A stretch of DNA of 64,000 nucleotides, from assembly GCA_963748095.1 (NCBI GenBank), contig CAVVIO010000069.1, positions 1 through 64,000 of the forward strand, written 5' to 3'. Below the pieces are notes generated by a model, which saw only the letters and a list, made by a program, of their open reading frames with translations, did not search any database and had not been told where the DNA came from. The translations under genes and the position numbers were made by a program. Of the stretch, positions 26,991 to 37,054 are shown piece after piece (the stretch's first letter is position 1; every line of letters begins with the position of its first letter). The stretch is from CAVVIO01 sp963748095. GTDB lineage: Bacteria; Bacteroidota; Bacteroidia; Bacteroidales; UBA10428.

Positions 26991-28130
26991 TTAATAAAGA
27001 TGTCCTTCCGTTTCCATTTCGGTCTTATCGATCTTCTTATTATTAATAGCACGCCACGCGTAAATAATATATGCGAGCACTACCGGTACAAACAGAGAAA
27101 CATAACTCATAGCAGTAAGCGTGTAATGGCTCGATGAACTGTTTTCGATCGTAAGTGAACTTTGCAGATCGAAAGTGGAAGGGTAAAAGGCAGTATGGTT
27201 AAACCCTGCCAGCAGGAACAACGCAAAAACAGTTATTATCGTTCCGATGCCGGTATACCAGATACCTTTTTCGCTATAACGTGAAAAGTTGAAAACATTA
27301 CCGGCAATTCCAAGTAATACAAGAACAACTCCGGCAAGAAACAGGATAGCCACCAGAGGCATGGCAATCAGGTTGTGCAGGTATTTGAATGGTTCCATAA
27401 AGACCTGATTGGTTTGCGGGTCTACAGCAAAACCGTTTTTCAGCAATAACATTCCCGTAAATGTCAGAAAGAATACCACAAAGGGAATGGCGTCGTAAAT
27501 CAATTGCTTCTTAGCCCGTTCTATTATTGTAGTGTCATCAATATTTTTAAAGAAATATAGAACAGCCAGCACTCTTGACAAAAAGAAAACCGCCAGTCCA
27601 AGTGCAAGGTTCTGAATATTCAGTGCTGCTTCCAGTCCATGGAAAGGAGTCTCCCATTGTGAGAAATTCAATTCATTCACTGAAAATTTCGATCCTGTAA
27701 AAAAGGTCGATACAGCAGCTCCCAATAGAATTGTTCCAATGACACCGTTGATAATCAGGAAAACTTCAAACGTTTTTTTACCCAGGAAATTGGAGGGTTT
27801 TGACCTGAATTCGTAAGATACCGCCTGTATAATAAAAGCAAACAGAATGATCATCCATACCCAGTAGGCGCCACCGAAACTTGTGCTGTAAAAGAGCGGA
27901 AAGGAAGCAAAAAATGCCCCGCCAAAGGTTACCAGGGTGGTAAAAGTAAACTCCCATTTACGACCCAGTGCATTGACGATAAGCGTACGTTCGTTTTCAT
28001 TTTTACCCAAACGGTATATTAGGGTTTGGCCGCCCTGGACAAAAAGTAAAAACACCAGAAACGAACCAAGCAGCGATACGATCATCCACCAGTAGTGCTG
28101 CAATGCCAGAAGTGATAATTTTTCAAACAT
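26991..28130 (-). CDS. cydB: Cytochrome bd ubiquinol oxidase subunit II
   Basis: A 379-residue membrane protein with about eight to nine helices, the structural partner of CydA in the high-affinity terminal oxidase that reduces O2 to water. The N-terminal QHYWWMIVSLLGSFLVFLLF, GGQTL and RKWEFTF regions and the final AYIIYAWRAI helix match CydB. Its ATG overlaps the cydA stop by one base (TAATG), so the two are translationally coupled. Confidence 0.93.
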   Translation of the reverse strand: MFEKLSLLALQHYWWMIVSLLGSFLVFLLFVQGGQTLIYRLGKNENERTLIVNALGRKWEFTFTTLVTFGGAFFASFPLFYSTSFGGAYWVWMIILFAFIIQAVSYEFRSKPSNFLGKKTFEVFLIINGVIGTILLGAAVSTFFTGSKFSVNELNFSQWETPFHGLEAALNIQNLALGLAVFFLSRVLAVLYFFKNIDDTTIIERAKKQLIYDAIPFVVFFLTFTGMLLLKNGFAVDPQTNQVFMEPFKYLHNLIAMPLVAILFLAGVVLVLLGIAGNVFNFSRYSEKGIWYTGIGTIITVFALFLLAGFNHTAFYPSTFDLQSSLTIENSSSSHYTLTAMSYVSLFVPVVLAYIIYAWRAINNKKIDKTEMETEGHLY

Positions 28131-29665
28131 TATTTGGTTCCTCCTTCATTAGTTCCTTTTTTAATTTGTTTCAGCATAATCTTGATTTCTGCTATCAGCA
28201 GAATGGTAAAAGTTACAGCAAACAGCACAAATGTGAGTTGTACTGAACTGGTATTCAAATGTGATACCGCGGCAACGGTGGGCATCAGATCCTGAATCAC
28301 CCATGGCTGTCGTCCCACTTCGGCAACGATCCAGCCCATCTGGGTAGCAAGGTAAGCGAGCGGAATACTCCAGAGCGCTAAATATAGCAGCCACCGTTTT
28401 TCTCCGATCTTGTTTTTAAATACAAAAATTAGCGTAAGGGTAAAAAGTAGTAAAAACCAGAATCCCAGCATAACCATTAACCTGAACGAATAAAAAGTCG
28501 GTTTTACCGAAGGAACAACATCAGAGGGTTTACTGAGGTACCCATATCCAAAATACTTGAAGTTTTCATTGAAAATTTTAAGTGCCGCTTCAGCAGCTAC
28601 TTCGTCGTGGGCTTTTTTTGTTTCCTTGTATTTTTTAAGTGCCTGTATGGCAATTTTTCCCCTGTCCATTTTTTCTTGTGTGGAAACAATATTGTATTCC
28701 TTGTTTCCCCTTACCAGGTCCTTCATGCCGGGAATAAAAGCGTCGGCTTTAAGAAAGGCCATATATGACAAAAAGTTAGGGATCTCAATTTTCGATAAGA
28801 AGCTTTCCCTGGGGGGGACGGTATCGTTCAGGTCTGCCTTTAGTATCCCTATAGCTACCAGTGGGGCATTGGTGCGGCCCGTATAAAGGTTTTCCATGGC
28901 AGCAAACTTCACCGGCTGATGATGGGCCATTAATCGGGCTGAACTATCGCCGGTTACAATAATGAATACCGACATAACCAGACCGAACACCGCGGCTACC
29001 AACATACTGCGTTTGGCCAGCAGAACCTCACGGTTTTTAAGAAGGAACCATGAACTAATACCTATAACAAATACCGAAGCGAGAACATAACCCGATGATA
29101 CCGTGTGAAGAAATTTGTTGATGGCAACGGGTGAAAACAGCACCTGCCAGAAATCCAGCATTTCGTTCCGGGCAGTATCAGGATTGAAATGCATTCCCAC
29201 AGGATACTGCATCCAGGCATTGGCTACCAGTATCCACAGGGCCGACAGATTTGCCCCGATTGCCGTAAGCCAGGTGGATGCCAGGTGAAAACGCTTGCTT
29301 ACCTTGTCCCATCCGAAGAACATCACAGCTATAAAGGTACTTTCCATAAAAAAGGCCATAATACCTTCCACAGCCAGCGGGGCCCCGAAAATATCGCCGA
29401 CAAACCATGAGTATTTCGACCAGTTGGTACCGAACTCGAATTCGAGAATGATGCCTGTCGCCACACCAATGGCAAAGTTAATGCCGAACAAGGTCATCCA
29501 GAATTTGGTGATCTTTTTCCATTTTTCGTCACCTGTCCTCACGTATATGCTTTCCATGAAAGCAATGATAAATGCCAGCCCGAGTGTTAACGGCACAAAA
29601 AACCAGTGATATATTGCCGTAAGTGCAAACTGGGCCCTCGACCAGTCAACTAATGATAGATCCAT
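28130..29665 (-). CDS. cydA: Cytochrome bd ubiquinol oxidase subunit I
   Basis: A 511-residue heme-binding subunit. His20 in TAIYHWFFVPLTLG and the later His in FLHTVSSGYVLAS are heme ligands of the family; the GRQPWV segment (EVGRQPWVIQDLMPT) is diagnostic. The Q-loop region after MAHHQPVKFAAMENLY is the quinol-oxidising site. The enzyme allows respiration at very low oxygen and protects against it, in line with an organism of low-oxygen habitats. The DUF4492 gene lies 1 bp upstream and cydB overlaps downstream. Confidence 0.95.
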   Translation of the reverse strand: MDLSLVDWSRAQFALTAIYHWFFVPLTLGLAFIIAFMESIYVRTGDEKWKKITKFWMTLFGINFAIGVATGIILEFEFGTNWSKYSWFVGDIFGAPLAVEGIMAFFMESTFIAVMFFGWDKVSKRFHLASTWLTAIGANLSALWILVANAWMQYPVGMHFNPDTARNEMLDFWQVLFSPVAINKFLHTVSSGYVLASVFVIGISSWFLLKNREVLLAKRSMLVAAVFGLVMSVFIIVTGDSSARLMAHHQPVKFAAMENLYTGRTNAPLVAIGILKADLNDTVPPRESFLSKIEIPNFLSYMAFLKADAFIPGMKDLVRGNKEYNIVSTQEKMDRGKIAIQALKKYKETKKAHDEVAAEAALKIFNENFKYFGYGYLSKPSDVVPSVKPTFYSFRLMVMLGFWFLLLFTLTLIFVFKNKIGEKRWLLYLALWSIPLAYLATQMGWIVAEVGRQPWVIQDLMPTVAAVSHLNTSSVQLTFVLFAVTFTILLIAEIKIMLKQIKKGTNEGGTK

Positions 29666-29666
29666 G

Positions 29667-29897
29667 TTAATTAGTATTTTTAGTTAGTTCATTGATGATA
29701 TAATCTGATTTTTCCTGTTGAGTTTTAAAGTGTTTATTCAAAAAATCCGGAAAGAAGAAAAGCTTAAGCACGAAGAAAATAATAAAAAGTTTGATGAGGA
29801 TGATCAGCCACAGGCTTTTTCCGACAGTCATATTCTTAAAGCCTTCGTAATAAAATTGATAAAGCCTGACTATGTACTTCCAGATAAAGGCAACCAT
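29667..29897 (-). CDS. DUF4492 small membrane protein of the cytochrome bd operon
   Basis: A 76-residue protein with an amphipathic N-terminus (WKYIVRLYQFYYEGFKNMTVGKSLWLI), one membrane helix (IILIKLFIIFFVLKLFFF) and a polar tail beginning PDFLNKHFKTQQEKSDYI. This matches DUF4492, found just upstream of cydA in Bacteroidia. Its stop is 1 bp from the cydA start, so they share a transcript. The role is unknown; assembly or stability of the oxidase is a reasonable guess. Confidence 0.82.
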   Translation of the reverse strand: MVAFIWKYIVRLYQFYYEGFKNMTVGKSLWLIILIKLFIIFFVLKLFFFPDFLNKHFKTQQEKSDYIINELTKNTN

Positions 29898-30031
29898 ATA
29901 TTATATTTAAGCTTTGAATCTGATACCGCAATTTAATAAAAAAAAATCCAAAGAAGTATGATTTCATTTACCGATATGATAACTTATTTTATAACTTCAT
30001 AGCCTAAACTGCCAATTTTAATATAATCGAT

Positions 30032-31876
30032 ATGTATAAGGTATTGTTCTGCATTGTTTTACTATTCCAGGTGTTATTGGAATCCTGTTCAGAAAAAAAT
30101 GTAACTATAAGCGGTGAGCAAAAAAGATGGCATACAATAACGCTGACTTTTAACGGGCCGGAATCTAATGAAGATGCCGTACCCAACCCATTTCTTGATT
30201 ATCGTTTAACGGTGATTTTCACACATGATACCTTAAAATATACGGTACCTGGTTTTTATGCTGCCGATGGAAATGCTGGCGAAACCGGGGTTTCAGCGGG
30301 AAACAAGTGGCAGGTACGGTTCACTCCCCCTGAAACAGGTGTTTGGAAATACACAGTTTCATTCAGGCAAGGTAAAAACATTGCTGTAAGTGATGATCCG
30401 AAAACAGGTGATCCTGTATACTTTAATGGCGAAAAAGGAACATTCAGAATTGATCCGTCAGATAAAACAGGAAAAGATTTCAGGGCTAAAGGCAGGTTAA
30501 AGTATGTGGGAAAACGCTACCTGCAATTCGCAGGAACGGGAAAGTACTTTCTGAAAGGAGGAGCTGATTCCCCGGAAAATTTTCTGGCTTATATTGACTT
30601 TGATGGCACGACCAGTAAAAGAGATACCGGGAAAAGGGAAGGAGAAGCTAATCCTGAAAATAACCTGCATCATTATACACCACATTTAAAAGATTGGAAA
30701 GAAGGCGACCCTGAATGGCAAAACGGAAAAGGGAAAGCAATGATTGGCGCGCTGAATTACCTGGCATCGAAAGGTATGAATTCTGTGTATTTTCTTACTA
30801 TGAACATCAATGGCGATGGCAAGGATGTATGGCCCTATACAAACTATAATAAACGGTTGCGTTTCGATTGCAGCAAGCTCGATCAGTGGGAAAAGGTGTT
30901 TACTTATATGGATAAACTAGGTATCATGTTGCATATTGTCACACAGGAAACAGAAAACGAATTGTTGCTTGATAATGGAGATACAGGACTGGAAAGAAAA
31001 CTTTATTACCGTGAGCTGATTGCCCGGTTCAGTCATCACCTGGGTGTTACCTGGAATATGGGAGAGGAGAACGGTTATGCCGACTTTACCCCGAAAGCTC
31101 AAAATACGGAACAACGAAAGGCCATGATGACTTATCTGAAAAAACATGATCCTTACCATAACTTTGTAGTATTACATACACATTCCACGGTTAAATACAG
31201 GTATCCTATCCTGAATGCATTGCTCGGGTTCCCTTATCTAGATGGTCCTTCGCTGCAAATAGGTAATCCAATAGATGTACATAAGGAAACGCTTACCTGG
31301 ATAAAAAGATCGAAACAAGCAGGAAAACAGTGGGTGGTTGATCTCGATGAGATAGGTCCGGCATCAAGGGGCGTTGACCCGGATGACCGACCTGAGAACA
31401 ACCAGGATTCGATCAGGAGATATGTGTTGTGGGGCAACCTGATGGCCGGTGGCGGAGGTGTCGAATGGTATTTTGGTTATCAGAATCATGATAATGACCT
31501 GAGCTGCGAAAACTGGCGGTCACGAGACAGGATGTGGGATTATACCCGTTATGCACTGGATTTCTTTCAACACTATCTGCCATTCCCTGAAATGGAATCG
31601 GCCGACAGCCTTACCGAAGATTCGGATGATTATTGTTTTGCAAAACCTGGTTTTATCTATGCAATTTATCTTCCAAATGGAGGAAATACATCAATCAATC
31701 TTACGCAGGTGTCGGGAAAATTTCAAATAAACTGGTATGACCCGAGAAACGGTGGCGAACTGAAACAAGGTTCCATAACAAATACTAACGGAGGTGGATT
31801 GCTAAATACCGGGTTTCCTCCTGACAACAAACATCTTGACTGGGTTGTCCTGATTCAGAGGTATGAAAAACCTTAA
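30032..31876 (+). CDS. DUF5060-type glycoside hydrolase-like lipoprotein
   Basis: A 614-residue lipoprotein (lipobox LLESC, Cys ~19). An N-terminal beta-sandwich (KWQVRFTPPETGVWKYTVSF) matches DUF5060. It is followed by a TIM-barrel-like region (GKYFLKGGADSPENFLAY, LNYLASKGMNSVYFLTMN, GVTWNMGEENGYAD, VDLDEIGPASRG) and a small C-terminal beta domain (WYDPRNGG), like the putative collagen-binding domain. Glu in GEEN and DEIG are candidate acid/base residues. The two sulfatase genes follow on the same strand, pointing to a sulfated polysaccharide substrate. The exact linkage cannot be told. Confidence 0.75.
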   Translation: MYKVLFCIVLLFQVLLESCSEKNVTISGEQKRWHTITLTFNGPESNEDAVPNPFLDYRLTVIFTHDTLKYTVPGFYAADGNAGETGVSAGNKWQVRFTPPETGVWKYTVSFRQGKNIAVSDDPKTGDPVYFNGEKGTFRIDPSDKTGKDFRAKGRLKYVGKRYLQFAGTGKYFLKGGADSPENFLAYIDFDGTTSKRDTGKREGEANPENNLHHYTPHLKDWKEGDPEWQNGKGKAMIGALNYLASKGMNSVYFLTMNINGDGKDVWPYTNYNKRLRFDCSKLDQWEKVFTYMDKLGIMLHIVTQETENELLLDNGDTGLERKLYYRELIARFSHHLGVTWNMGEENGYADFTPKAQNTEQRKAMMTYLKKHDPYHNFVVLHTHSTVKYRYPILNALLGFPYLDGPSLQIGNPIDVHKETLTWIKRSKQAGKQWVVDLDEIGPASRGVDPDDRPENNQDSIRRYVLWGNLMAGGGGVEWYFGYQNHDNDLSCENWRSRDRMWDYTRYALDFFQHYLPFPEMESADSLTEDSDDYCFAKPGFIYAIYLPNGGNTSINLTQVSGKFQINWYDPRNGGELKQGSITNTNGGGLLNTGFPPDNKHLDWVVLIQRYEKP

Positions 31877-32008
31877 ATTATTGATGAAGCTGGGCAAAAA
31901 GGTGCTGCTTTTTACCGGAACCAGGGAACCAATGAACTTATATATATTTACAGGTGCCTGCAATGTTCGTAAAACTATATCCATTGCAATAAATAAATAG
32001 AGTGAATT

Positions 32009-33715
32009 ATGAAACTGAAAAATAACGTTGGACTGATTTTATCTTCAATTCCAGTTTTGTTTTCATCATGCCAGAACAAGCCGGCAGATGAAAAACTCAA
32101 TTTTTTATTTCTGACCTGTGAAGATATTAGTCCAGATCTATTGATGTATGGTGACTCCACGGCTAAAACACCGAACCTGGACAGGTTGGCAAAAGAGAGC
32201 ATGATATTTACTCATGCCTATACGACTGTAGGTGTTTGCGCTCCGTCACGATCATCTATTATCACCGGTATGTATCCAATTTCCATTGGTACCCAAAACA
32301 TGCGTACAGCGAAAGACTATGTTGGTTGGGGAACCAGAAAATATGATGAAAAATCGGATGTTATCGATTTGGAAGGAGATAGTGTGCCGTTATATTCAGC
32401 CGTGATACCATCCAACGTGAAATGTTTTACCGAATATCTTCGAAAAGGAGGCTATTACTGCACGAACAACTTTAAAACCGACTACCAGTTTGCAGCACCG
32501 GTGACTGCATGGGATGCAAACAGCAGAACAGCAACATGGGAAAACCGAAATCCGGGCCAACCTTTCTTCGCGGTTTTTAACGATATGGTGACCCACGAAT
32601 CTAAAATCTGGATGAACAAAAATTTAAAACAGACAGCAAATCCGGAGACTGTCCCTGTTCCTCCATTTTTTCCTGACAATAAAATTGTGCGGGAAGATAT
32701 TGCCAGGAATTACTCCAATATTGAGTTAATGGATCAGCACATTGGTGAAAAGCTTGATGAACTTAAAAAGTCCGGTTTGCTGGATAAAACCATCATTTTC
32801 TTTTTTAGCGACCATGGGGGGCCGTTTCCAAAGGAAAAACGTGAATATACGGAAGATGGACTGCACGTGCCTTTTATGGTGCGATTGCCTCATGGCAAAG
32901 GAGCCGGTTATGTGAACGACATGATTTCTTTCGTGGATATTGCTCCCACCATTTTATCCCTGGCAGGAATTCCGATACCAGACTACATGCAGGGTCAGGC
33001 CTTTTTAGGGGACCAAAAATCAGCTGTTCCCCGAAAGTACATCTTTGGGTCGGCAGACCGGTTTGATAATATTTCCGACCGGTGCAGAAGTGTTTCTGAT
33101 GGGCGTTTCTATTTTGTGAAGAATTATCATCCTGAATTACCTGCATATAAAGATGTGGCCTATCGAAAAAATATGAACCTGATGAGAGAGCTCCTCAGGG
33201 AAAGGGATCAGGGAGAACTGAATGCTGATCAGATGTATTGGTTCCGGAAGCATAAAGCTCCTGAAGAATTGTATGATTCACAGACCGATCCACATTGTTT
33301 ACATAATCTGATTGATGACCCCCGATATGCTTCCAAAGTGAAGGAACTAAGGCTGGTGTTATTGAATTGGATCAAACAGACGCATGATCTTGGTGCTGTT
33401 CCGGAAAGAAAGATGGTTGAAAGGATGTGGCCCGGTTTGATACAACCACAAACTTCACCGCCAAAAATAGAATTTAAAAACGGTAAGGTTACTATGAATT
33501 GTAGCACAGAGGGAGCGTCAATAGCCTATCTGCTTTCTGATCGAAAAATAAGCCCTGATTTGAATAGTGGCTGGTTGCTTTATTCAAATCCTGTTCGCAA
33601 ACCTCAAAATCAACATTTGTACGTCCTGGCAACCCGGATTGGCTATCATGATAGTGAAGTTTTAGAAGTACCTGCGAATAAACTCAATGTGGATACATTA
33701 GGGGTAATTAATTGA
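32009..33715 (+). CDS. Formylglycine-dependent sulfatase lipoprotein (S1 family, SGSH-like)
   Basis: A 568-residue lipoprotein (Cys21 in SSCQ). The sulfatase signature is CAPSRSSIITG with Cys77 to be converted to formylglycine; metal ligands are seen in FLTCEDISPD and in FFFSDHGGPFPKEKR. The CEDISP form resembles N-sulfoglucosamine sulfohydrolase-like enzymes (subfamily S1_8). After about residue 490 there is an extra beta domain (KIEFKNGKVTMNCSTEGASI), resembling a chitobiase C-terminal domain. It removes sulfate from a glycan in the periplasm or at the surface; substrate is inferred only. The next sulfatase gene is directly downstream. Confidence 0.85.
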   Translation: MKLKNNVGLILSSIPVLFSSCQNKPADEKLNFLFLTCEDISPDLLMYGDSTAKTPNLDRLAKESMIFTHAYTTVGVCAPSRSSIITGMYPISIGTQNMRTAKDYVGWGTRKYDEKSDVIDLEGDSVPLYSAVIPSNVKCFTEYLRKGGYYCTNNFKTDYQFAAPVTAWDANSRTATWENRNPGQPFFAVFNDMVTHESKIWMNKNLKQTANPETVPVPPFFPDNKIVREDIARNYSNIELMDQHIGEKLDELKKSGLLDKTIIFFFSDHGGPFPKEKREYTEDGLHVPFMVRLPHGKGAGYVNDMISFVDIAPTILSLAGIPIPDYMQGQAFLGDQKSAVPRKYIFGSADRFDNISDRCRSVSDGRFYFVKNYHPELPAYKDVAYRKNMNLMRELLRERDQGELNADQMYWFRKHKAPEELYDSQTDPHCLHNLIDDPRYASKVKELRLVLLNWIKQTHDLGAVPERKMVERMWPGLIQPQTSPPKIEFKNGKVTMNCSTEGASIAYLLSDRKISPDLNSGWLLYSNPVRKPQNQHLYVLATRIGYHDSEVLEVPANKLNVDTLGVIN

Positions 33716-33756
33716 ATGAAATGTACAAAACAAGAAATAACTTAAATAAAAAGATT

Positions 33757-35373
33757 ATGAATAAAACAAAACTCTCTGCAGTTGCATTGCCTTCGGTTGG
33801 TTTGGGAGCTTTGAGTTTGTTCTCTGCCTGCACCCATAAAGCACCTGAGCCGAAGCAGCCAAACATTATTTTCATCATGAGCGATGATCATGCCTATAAG
33901 GCCATCAGCGCTTACAGTGATAAATTGATAAAAACACCAAACATTGACCGGATTGCCAATGAAGGGGCAAGGTTCAATGACTGTTTTGTCACCAATTCCT
34001 TGTGCAGTCCCAGCCGTGCTGTTATACTCACCGGCCAGTACAGCCATCGCACAGGTGCCCGGGATAATTCTTTTTCGATGCGTATCGATTCAGGTATCAC
34101 CACTTTCCCAATGCTCTTGCAAAAAGCCGGTTACCAGACGGCGATTGTAGGAAAATGGCATTTACTCAATCGGCCAAAAGGATTTAATTACTCTTCGATC
34201 CTGATTGGTCAGGGAAATTATTACAATCCTGACTTTATCACGAATGGAGACACAGCGCGAGCACATGGATACGCGACTAACGTCACCATGGACAAGGCAA
34301 TCAACTGGCTTTCCAACGTGCGGGACAAAAACAGCCCGTTTTGCCTGATGATTCACAACAAAGCGCCTCATCGTGACTGGCTGCCTGACACGACGGATTT
34401 TCACGAGTTTAGCAAAGATCTTTCTTTGCCGGCAACTTTGTTTGACGATTATTCGGGTCGTGGGAAAGCTGCACACGAGCAAATGATGGAAATCGACAAA
34501 AACATGCACCTTTTTAACGACCTAAAATATCATGCGACAAAACCTGTAAATGAACCAACTAAAGACCTGCTCCATGAGCTTGCCCGCATGGATACATCCC
34601 AGCGTAATACTGTGCTTCGGTTTTATGCCAACGAAGATGCCAAGGTAGATACTTCGAAGATGACTCACAAAGAATTCGTTATCTGGAAATATCAGCGGTA
34701 CATCAAAGATTATTTGCGTTGTATTCGCTCTGTTGACCGGAATGTCGGTCGGTTGCTTAGTTATTTAAAGGAGGCAGGATTGCTTGATAATACGCTGATT
34801 GTTTATACCTCAGACCAGGGAATGTATTTGGGAGAGCATGGCTGGTTTGACAAACGGTTCATGTACAAACAATCGTTTCGTACACCTTTGCTCATGCGCT
34901 ACCCGCCTAAGATCAAACCCGGAACAGTTATCACCGGCATGGCCCTGAACCTGGATTTTGGTCCAACCTTCCTGGACCTTGCAGGTGTCCCGGAACCGGA
35001 CTACATGCAGGGAACCTCATTGGTGCCATTATTTGACGGAAATATACCAACAGACTGGAGGAAGTCAGTCTACTATCAATATTTTGAATATCCCGGATGG
35101 CATGCAGTAAAACGCCATTACGGCATTCGCACTGAGCGTTATAAGTTGATCCATTTTTATTACGATATTGATCAGTGGGAGTTGTATGATCTTAAAAAGG
35201 ATCCAAATGAAATGCTGAATGTTTACAATGATCCTGCCTATCAGCTAGTCAGGGATTCGCTGACCATTCAATTGCGTTTACAGCAAAAGAAATTCGGGGA
35301 TTCTGATTCATTGGATGAAAAATTTCTGGAACATGATAAACCGATGATGAAAAGGTTTAAAAACATTTATTAA
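33757..35373 (+). CDS. Formylglycine-dependent sulfatase lipoprotein (S1 family, DUF4976-like C-terminus)
   Basis: A 538-residue lipoprotein (Cys25 in FSACTHK). The sulfatase signature CSPSRAVILTGQY carries Cys83 for formylglycine; FIMSDDHAYKAI and YTSDQGMYLGEHGWFDKR give metal and substrate-site residues. The C-terminal WELYDLKKDPNEMLNVYNDP is typical of the DUF4976 region. It resembles the N-acetylglucosamine-6-sulfatase branch (S1_11). An in-frame ATG at 33712 overlaps the previous stop, but the ATG at 33757 begins the signal peptide and is preferred. Confidence 0.85.
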   Translation: MNKTKLSAVALPSVGLGALSLFSACTHKAPEPKQPNIIFIMSDDHAYKAISAYSDKLIKTPNIDRIANEGARFNDCFVTNSLCSPSRAVILTGQYSHRTGARDNSFSMRIDSGITTFPMLLQKAGYQTAIVGKWHLLNRPKGFNYSSILIGQGNYYNPDFITNGDTARAHGYATNVTMDKAINWLSNVRDKNSPFCLMIHNKAPHRDWLPDTTDFHEFSKDLSLPATLFDDYSGRGKAAHEQMMEIDKNMHLFNDLKYHATKPVNEPTKDLLHELARMDTSQRNTVLRFYANEDAKVDTSKMTHKEFVIWKYQRYIKDYLRCIRSVDRNVGRLLSYLKEAGLLDNTLIVYTSDQGMYLGEHGWFDKRFMYKQSFRTPLLMRYPPKIKPGTVITGMALNLDFGPTFLDLAGVPEPDYMQGTSLVPLFDGNIPTDWRKSVYYQYFEYPGWHAVKRHYGIRTERYKLIHFYYDIDQWELYDLKKDPNEMLNVYNDPAYQLVRDSLTIQLRLQQKKFGDSDSLDEKFLEHDKPMMKRFKNIY

Positions 35374-35568
35374 TGCTTGAATACTTTGCAATAATGGGAA
35401 ATAAGAATACTAGATAAGGTATCCAGGATGAGGTTTATGATAGGATTAATGATCGACTAAATACTTAACCACAACCTGTTGGTATGGAAAAGTATATGTC
35501 AACCGTTAAACAGAATTAATACCGCCAGAATTAGAAATGTATAGTATATTTTATTTTTCATTGAAGTA

Positions 35569-36822
35569 TTAGTTTGAAAATTTAATGTTCCTTCTGTCCA
35601 TATCTTTCACCCATGCCATCACATTGGCCGGCGCCCTTTTGGCGGCTAATTCATCCCCCATATACTGCATGTATGGATGGACATGGCTAAAAAACATCTT
35701 GTATGCTTTACAGAGATAATTTAACCCGGGTTCTCCGTCTGGTGTTAGCGAAAATCTGTGTTTGGGACATTCTCCATGACAGGCAAAGCGGTATTCACAA
35801 TCCCTGCAATTTTGCGGTAATTTATTCAGCTTATCCTGGCCAAATTTTACTTGGGCTTCACTAACGGCCATTTCCGAAATATGCTTGTTCATAATGTTTC
35901 CCAGTTTATATTCCGGATATACAAAATGATCGCAGGAATAAAGGTCACCGTTGTATTCCATAACCATGGCATCGCCACAGGTTTCGCTGAACACACATAG
36001 CCCCGGATTCTCGCCTACCCAGTTGGCTAATGTTACATCGAATATCTGTATAAATTGTCTTCCTACGTCATGTCTGACCCATTCATCAAAGATTGTAATA
36101 AGGAATTTTCCATACTCTTCCGGGATTACTGACCATTCAGTAACCTCGGTTTTTCCCCTGTATTTAGGGGCAACTAATTGGATTTCATCATCGGTAACAT
36201 CAGTTGCTCTTTGTTCTACAATAGGGATAAACTGGATAAAGCCACTACCGGTTTTTTTCAGAAAACGGTAAATCTCAAGTGCATGCCGGGTACTTTTCCG
36301 GTTTACTACTGTAAGTGTATTAAATTCAACACGATGCTTTTTGAGTAATTCTATACCGCGCATCACGATGGAAAAAGAAGGTTGCCCGCTTTTATTAAGC
36401 CGGTAGTGATCATGGACATGCTCAGGACCATCAATGGAAATTCCTACCAAAAAATTGTGTTGTCTGAAAAAGCGGCACCAGTTATCATCAAGACGAGTAC
36501 CATTGGTCTGGAAGGTATTTGAGATCTGTTTTCCGTTGGCATATTTTTGCTGAAGCTCAACAACTTTTTCAAAAAAATGAAGATTCATTAAAGTAGGCTC
36601 TCCCCCCTGCCAGACAAAATTGACCATCGGAGTCTGCTGAGAACTAATGTAATGGTTGATATAATGTTCAAGAACATTGTCATTCATTCTGAAATCGCTT
36701 TCTTCCTTATAAAGTTTTTGCTTTTCGAGGTAATAGCAATAAGTGCAATTCAAATTGCAAACCGAACTAATTGGTTTTGTCATTACTGAAAAGGCAAATG
36801 GTCTGGATAAGTAAAGATCCAT
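35569..36822 (-). CDS. Anaerobic sulfatase-maturating radical SAM enzyme
   Basis: A 417-residue radical SAM enzyme that turns the sulfatase Cys into formylglycine without oxygen. The [4Fe-4S]-SAM motif is CNLNCTYC (Cys22, 26, 29). The SPASM region carries the auxiliary-cluster cysteines in CVFSETCGDAM, YSCDHFVYPEYKLGN, CRDCEYRFACHGECPKHR and YLCKAY. The motif WQGGEPTL fits anSME. It converges on the sulfatase gene across 195 bp and must serve both, since both have Cys-type signatures. Confidence 0.92.
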   Translation of the reverse strand: MDLYLSRPFAFSVMTKPISSVCNLNCTYCYYLEKQKLYKEESDFRMNDNVLEHYINHYISSQQTPMVNFVWQGGEPTLMNLHFFEKVVELQQKYANGKQISNTFQTNGTRLDDNWCRFFRQHNFLVGISIDGPEHVHDHYRLNKSGQPSFSIVMRGIELLKKHRVEFNTLTVVNRKSTRHALEIYRFLKKTGSGFIQFIPIVEQRATDVTDDEIQLVAPKYRGKTEVTEWSVIPEEYGKFLITIFDEWVRHDVGRQFIQIFDVTLANWVGENPGLCVFSETCGDAMVMEYNGDLYSCDHFVYPEYKLGNIMNKHISEMAVSEAQVKFGQDKLNKLPQNCRDCEYRFACHGECPKHRFSLTPDGEPGLNYLCKAYKMFFSHVHPYMQYMGDELAAKRAPANVMAWVKDMDRRNIKFSN

Positions 36823-37054
36823 TTTATGAGAAATTATAATTTTAATTAATTCTTAAAATATTTTAAATTAAAGTCTGTATAAAACACTCTGCAGACAATC
36901 GTATAATTCAAATTTCTTTGAATTACTTTTATTTTTTAAGTTTGATCAAGAATTTACTCAGACTTATAATCATTTTTTTCTTTTAAAGATTTATTAATTA
37001 GTATGACAATCCGATTTATATAATTTTATAAAATTAAATTAGATTTTCCGGTCT

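Noticed and set aside
26867..27052. 61-residue form of the gene after cydB
   Set aside because: The extension overlaps cydB; the 35-residue form from 26974 has clean membrane topology.
26841..27137. Plus-strand 98-residue frame
   Set aside because: It lies opposite the cydB 3' end and the small downstream gene, with no family pattern.
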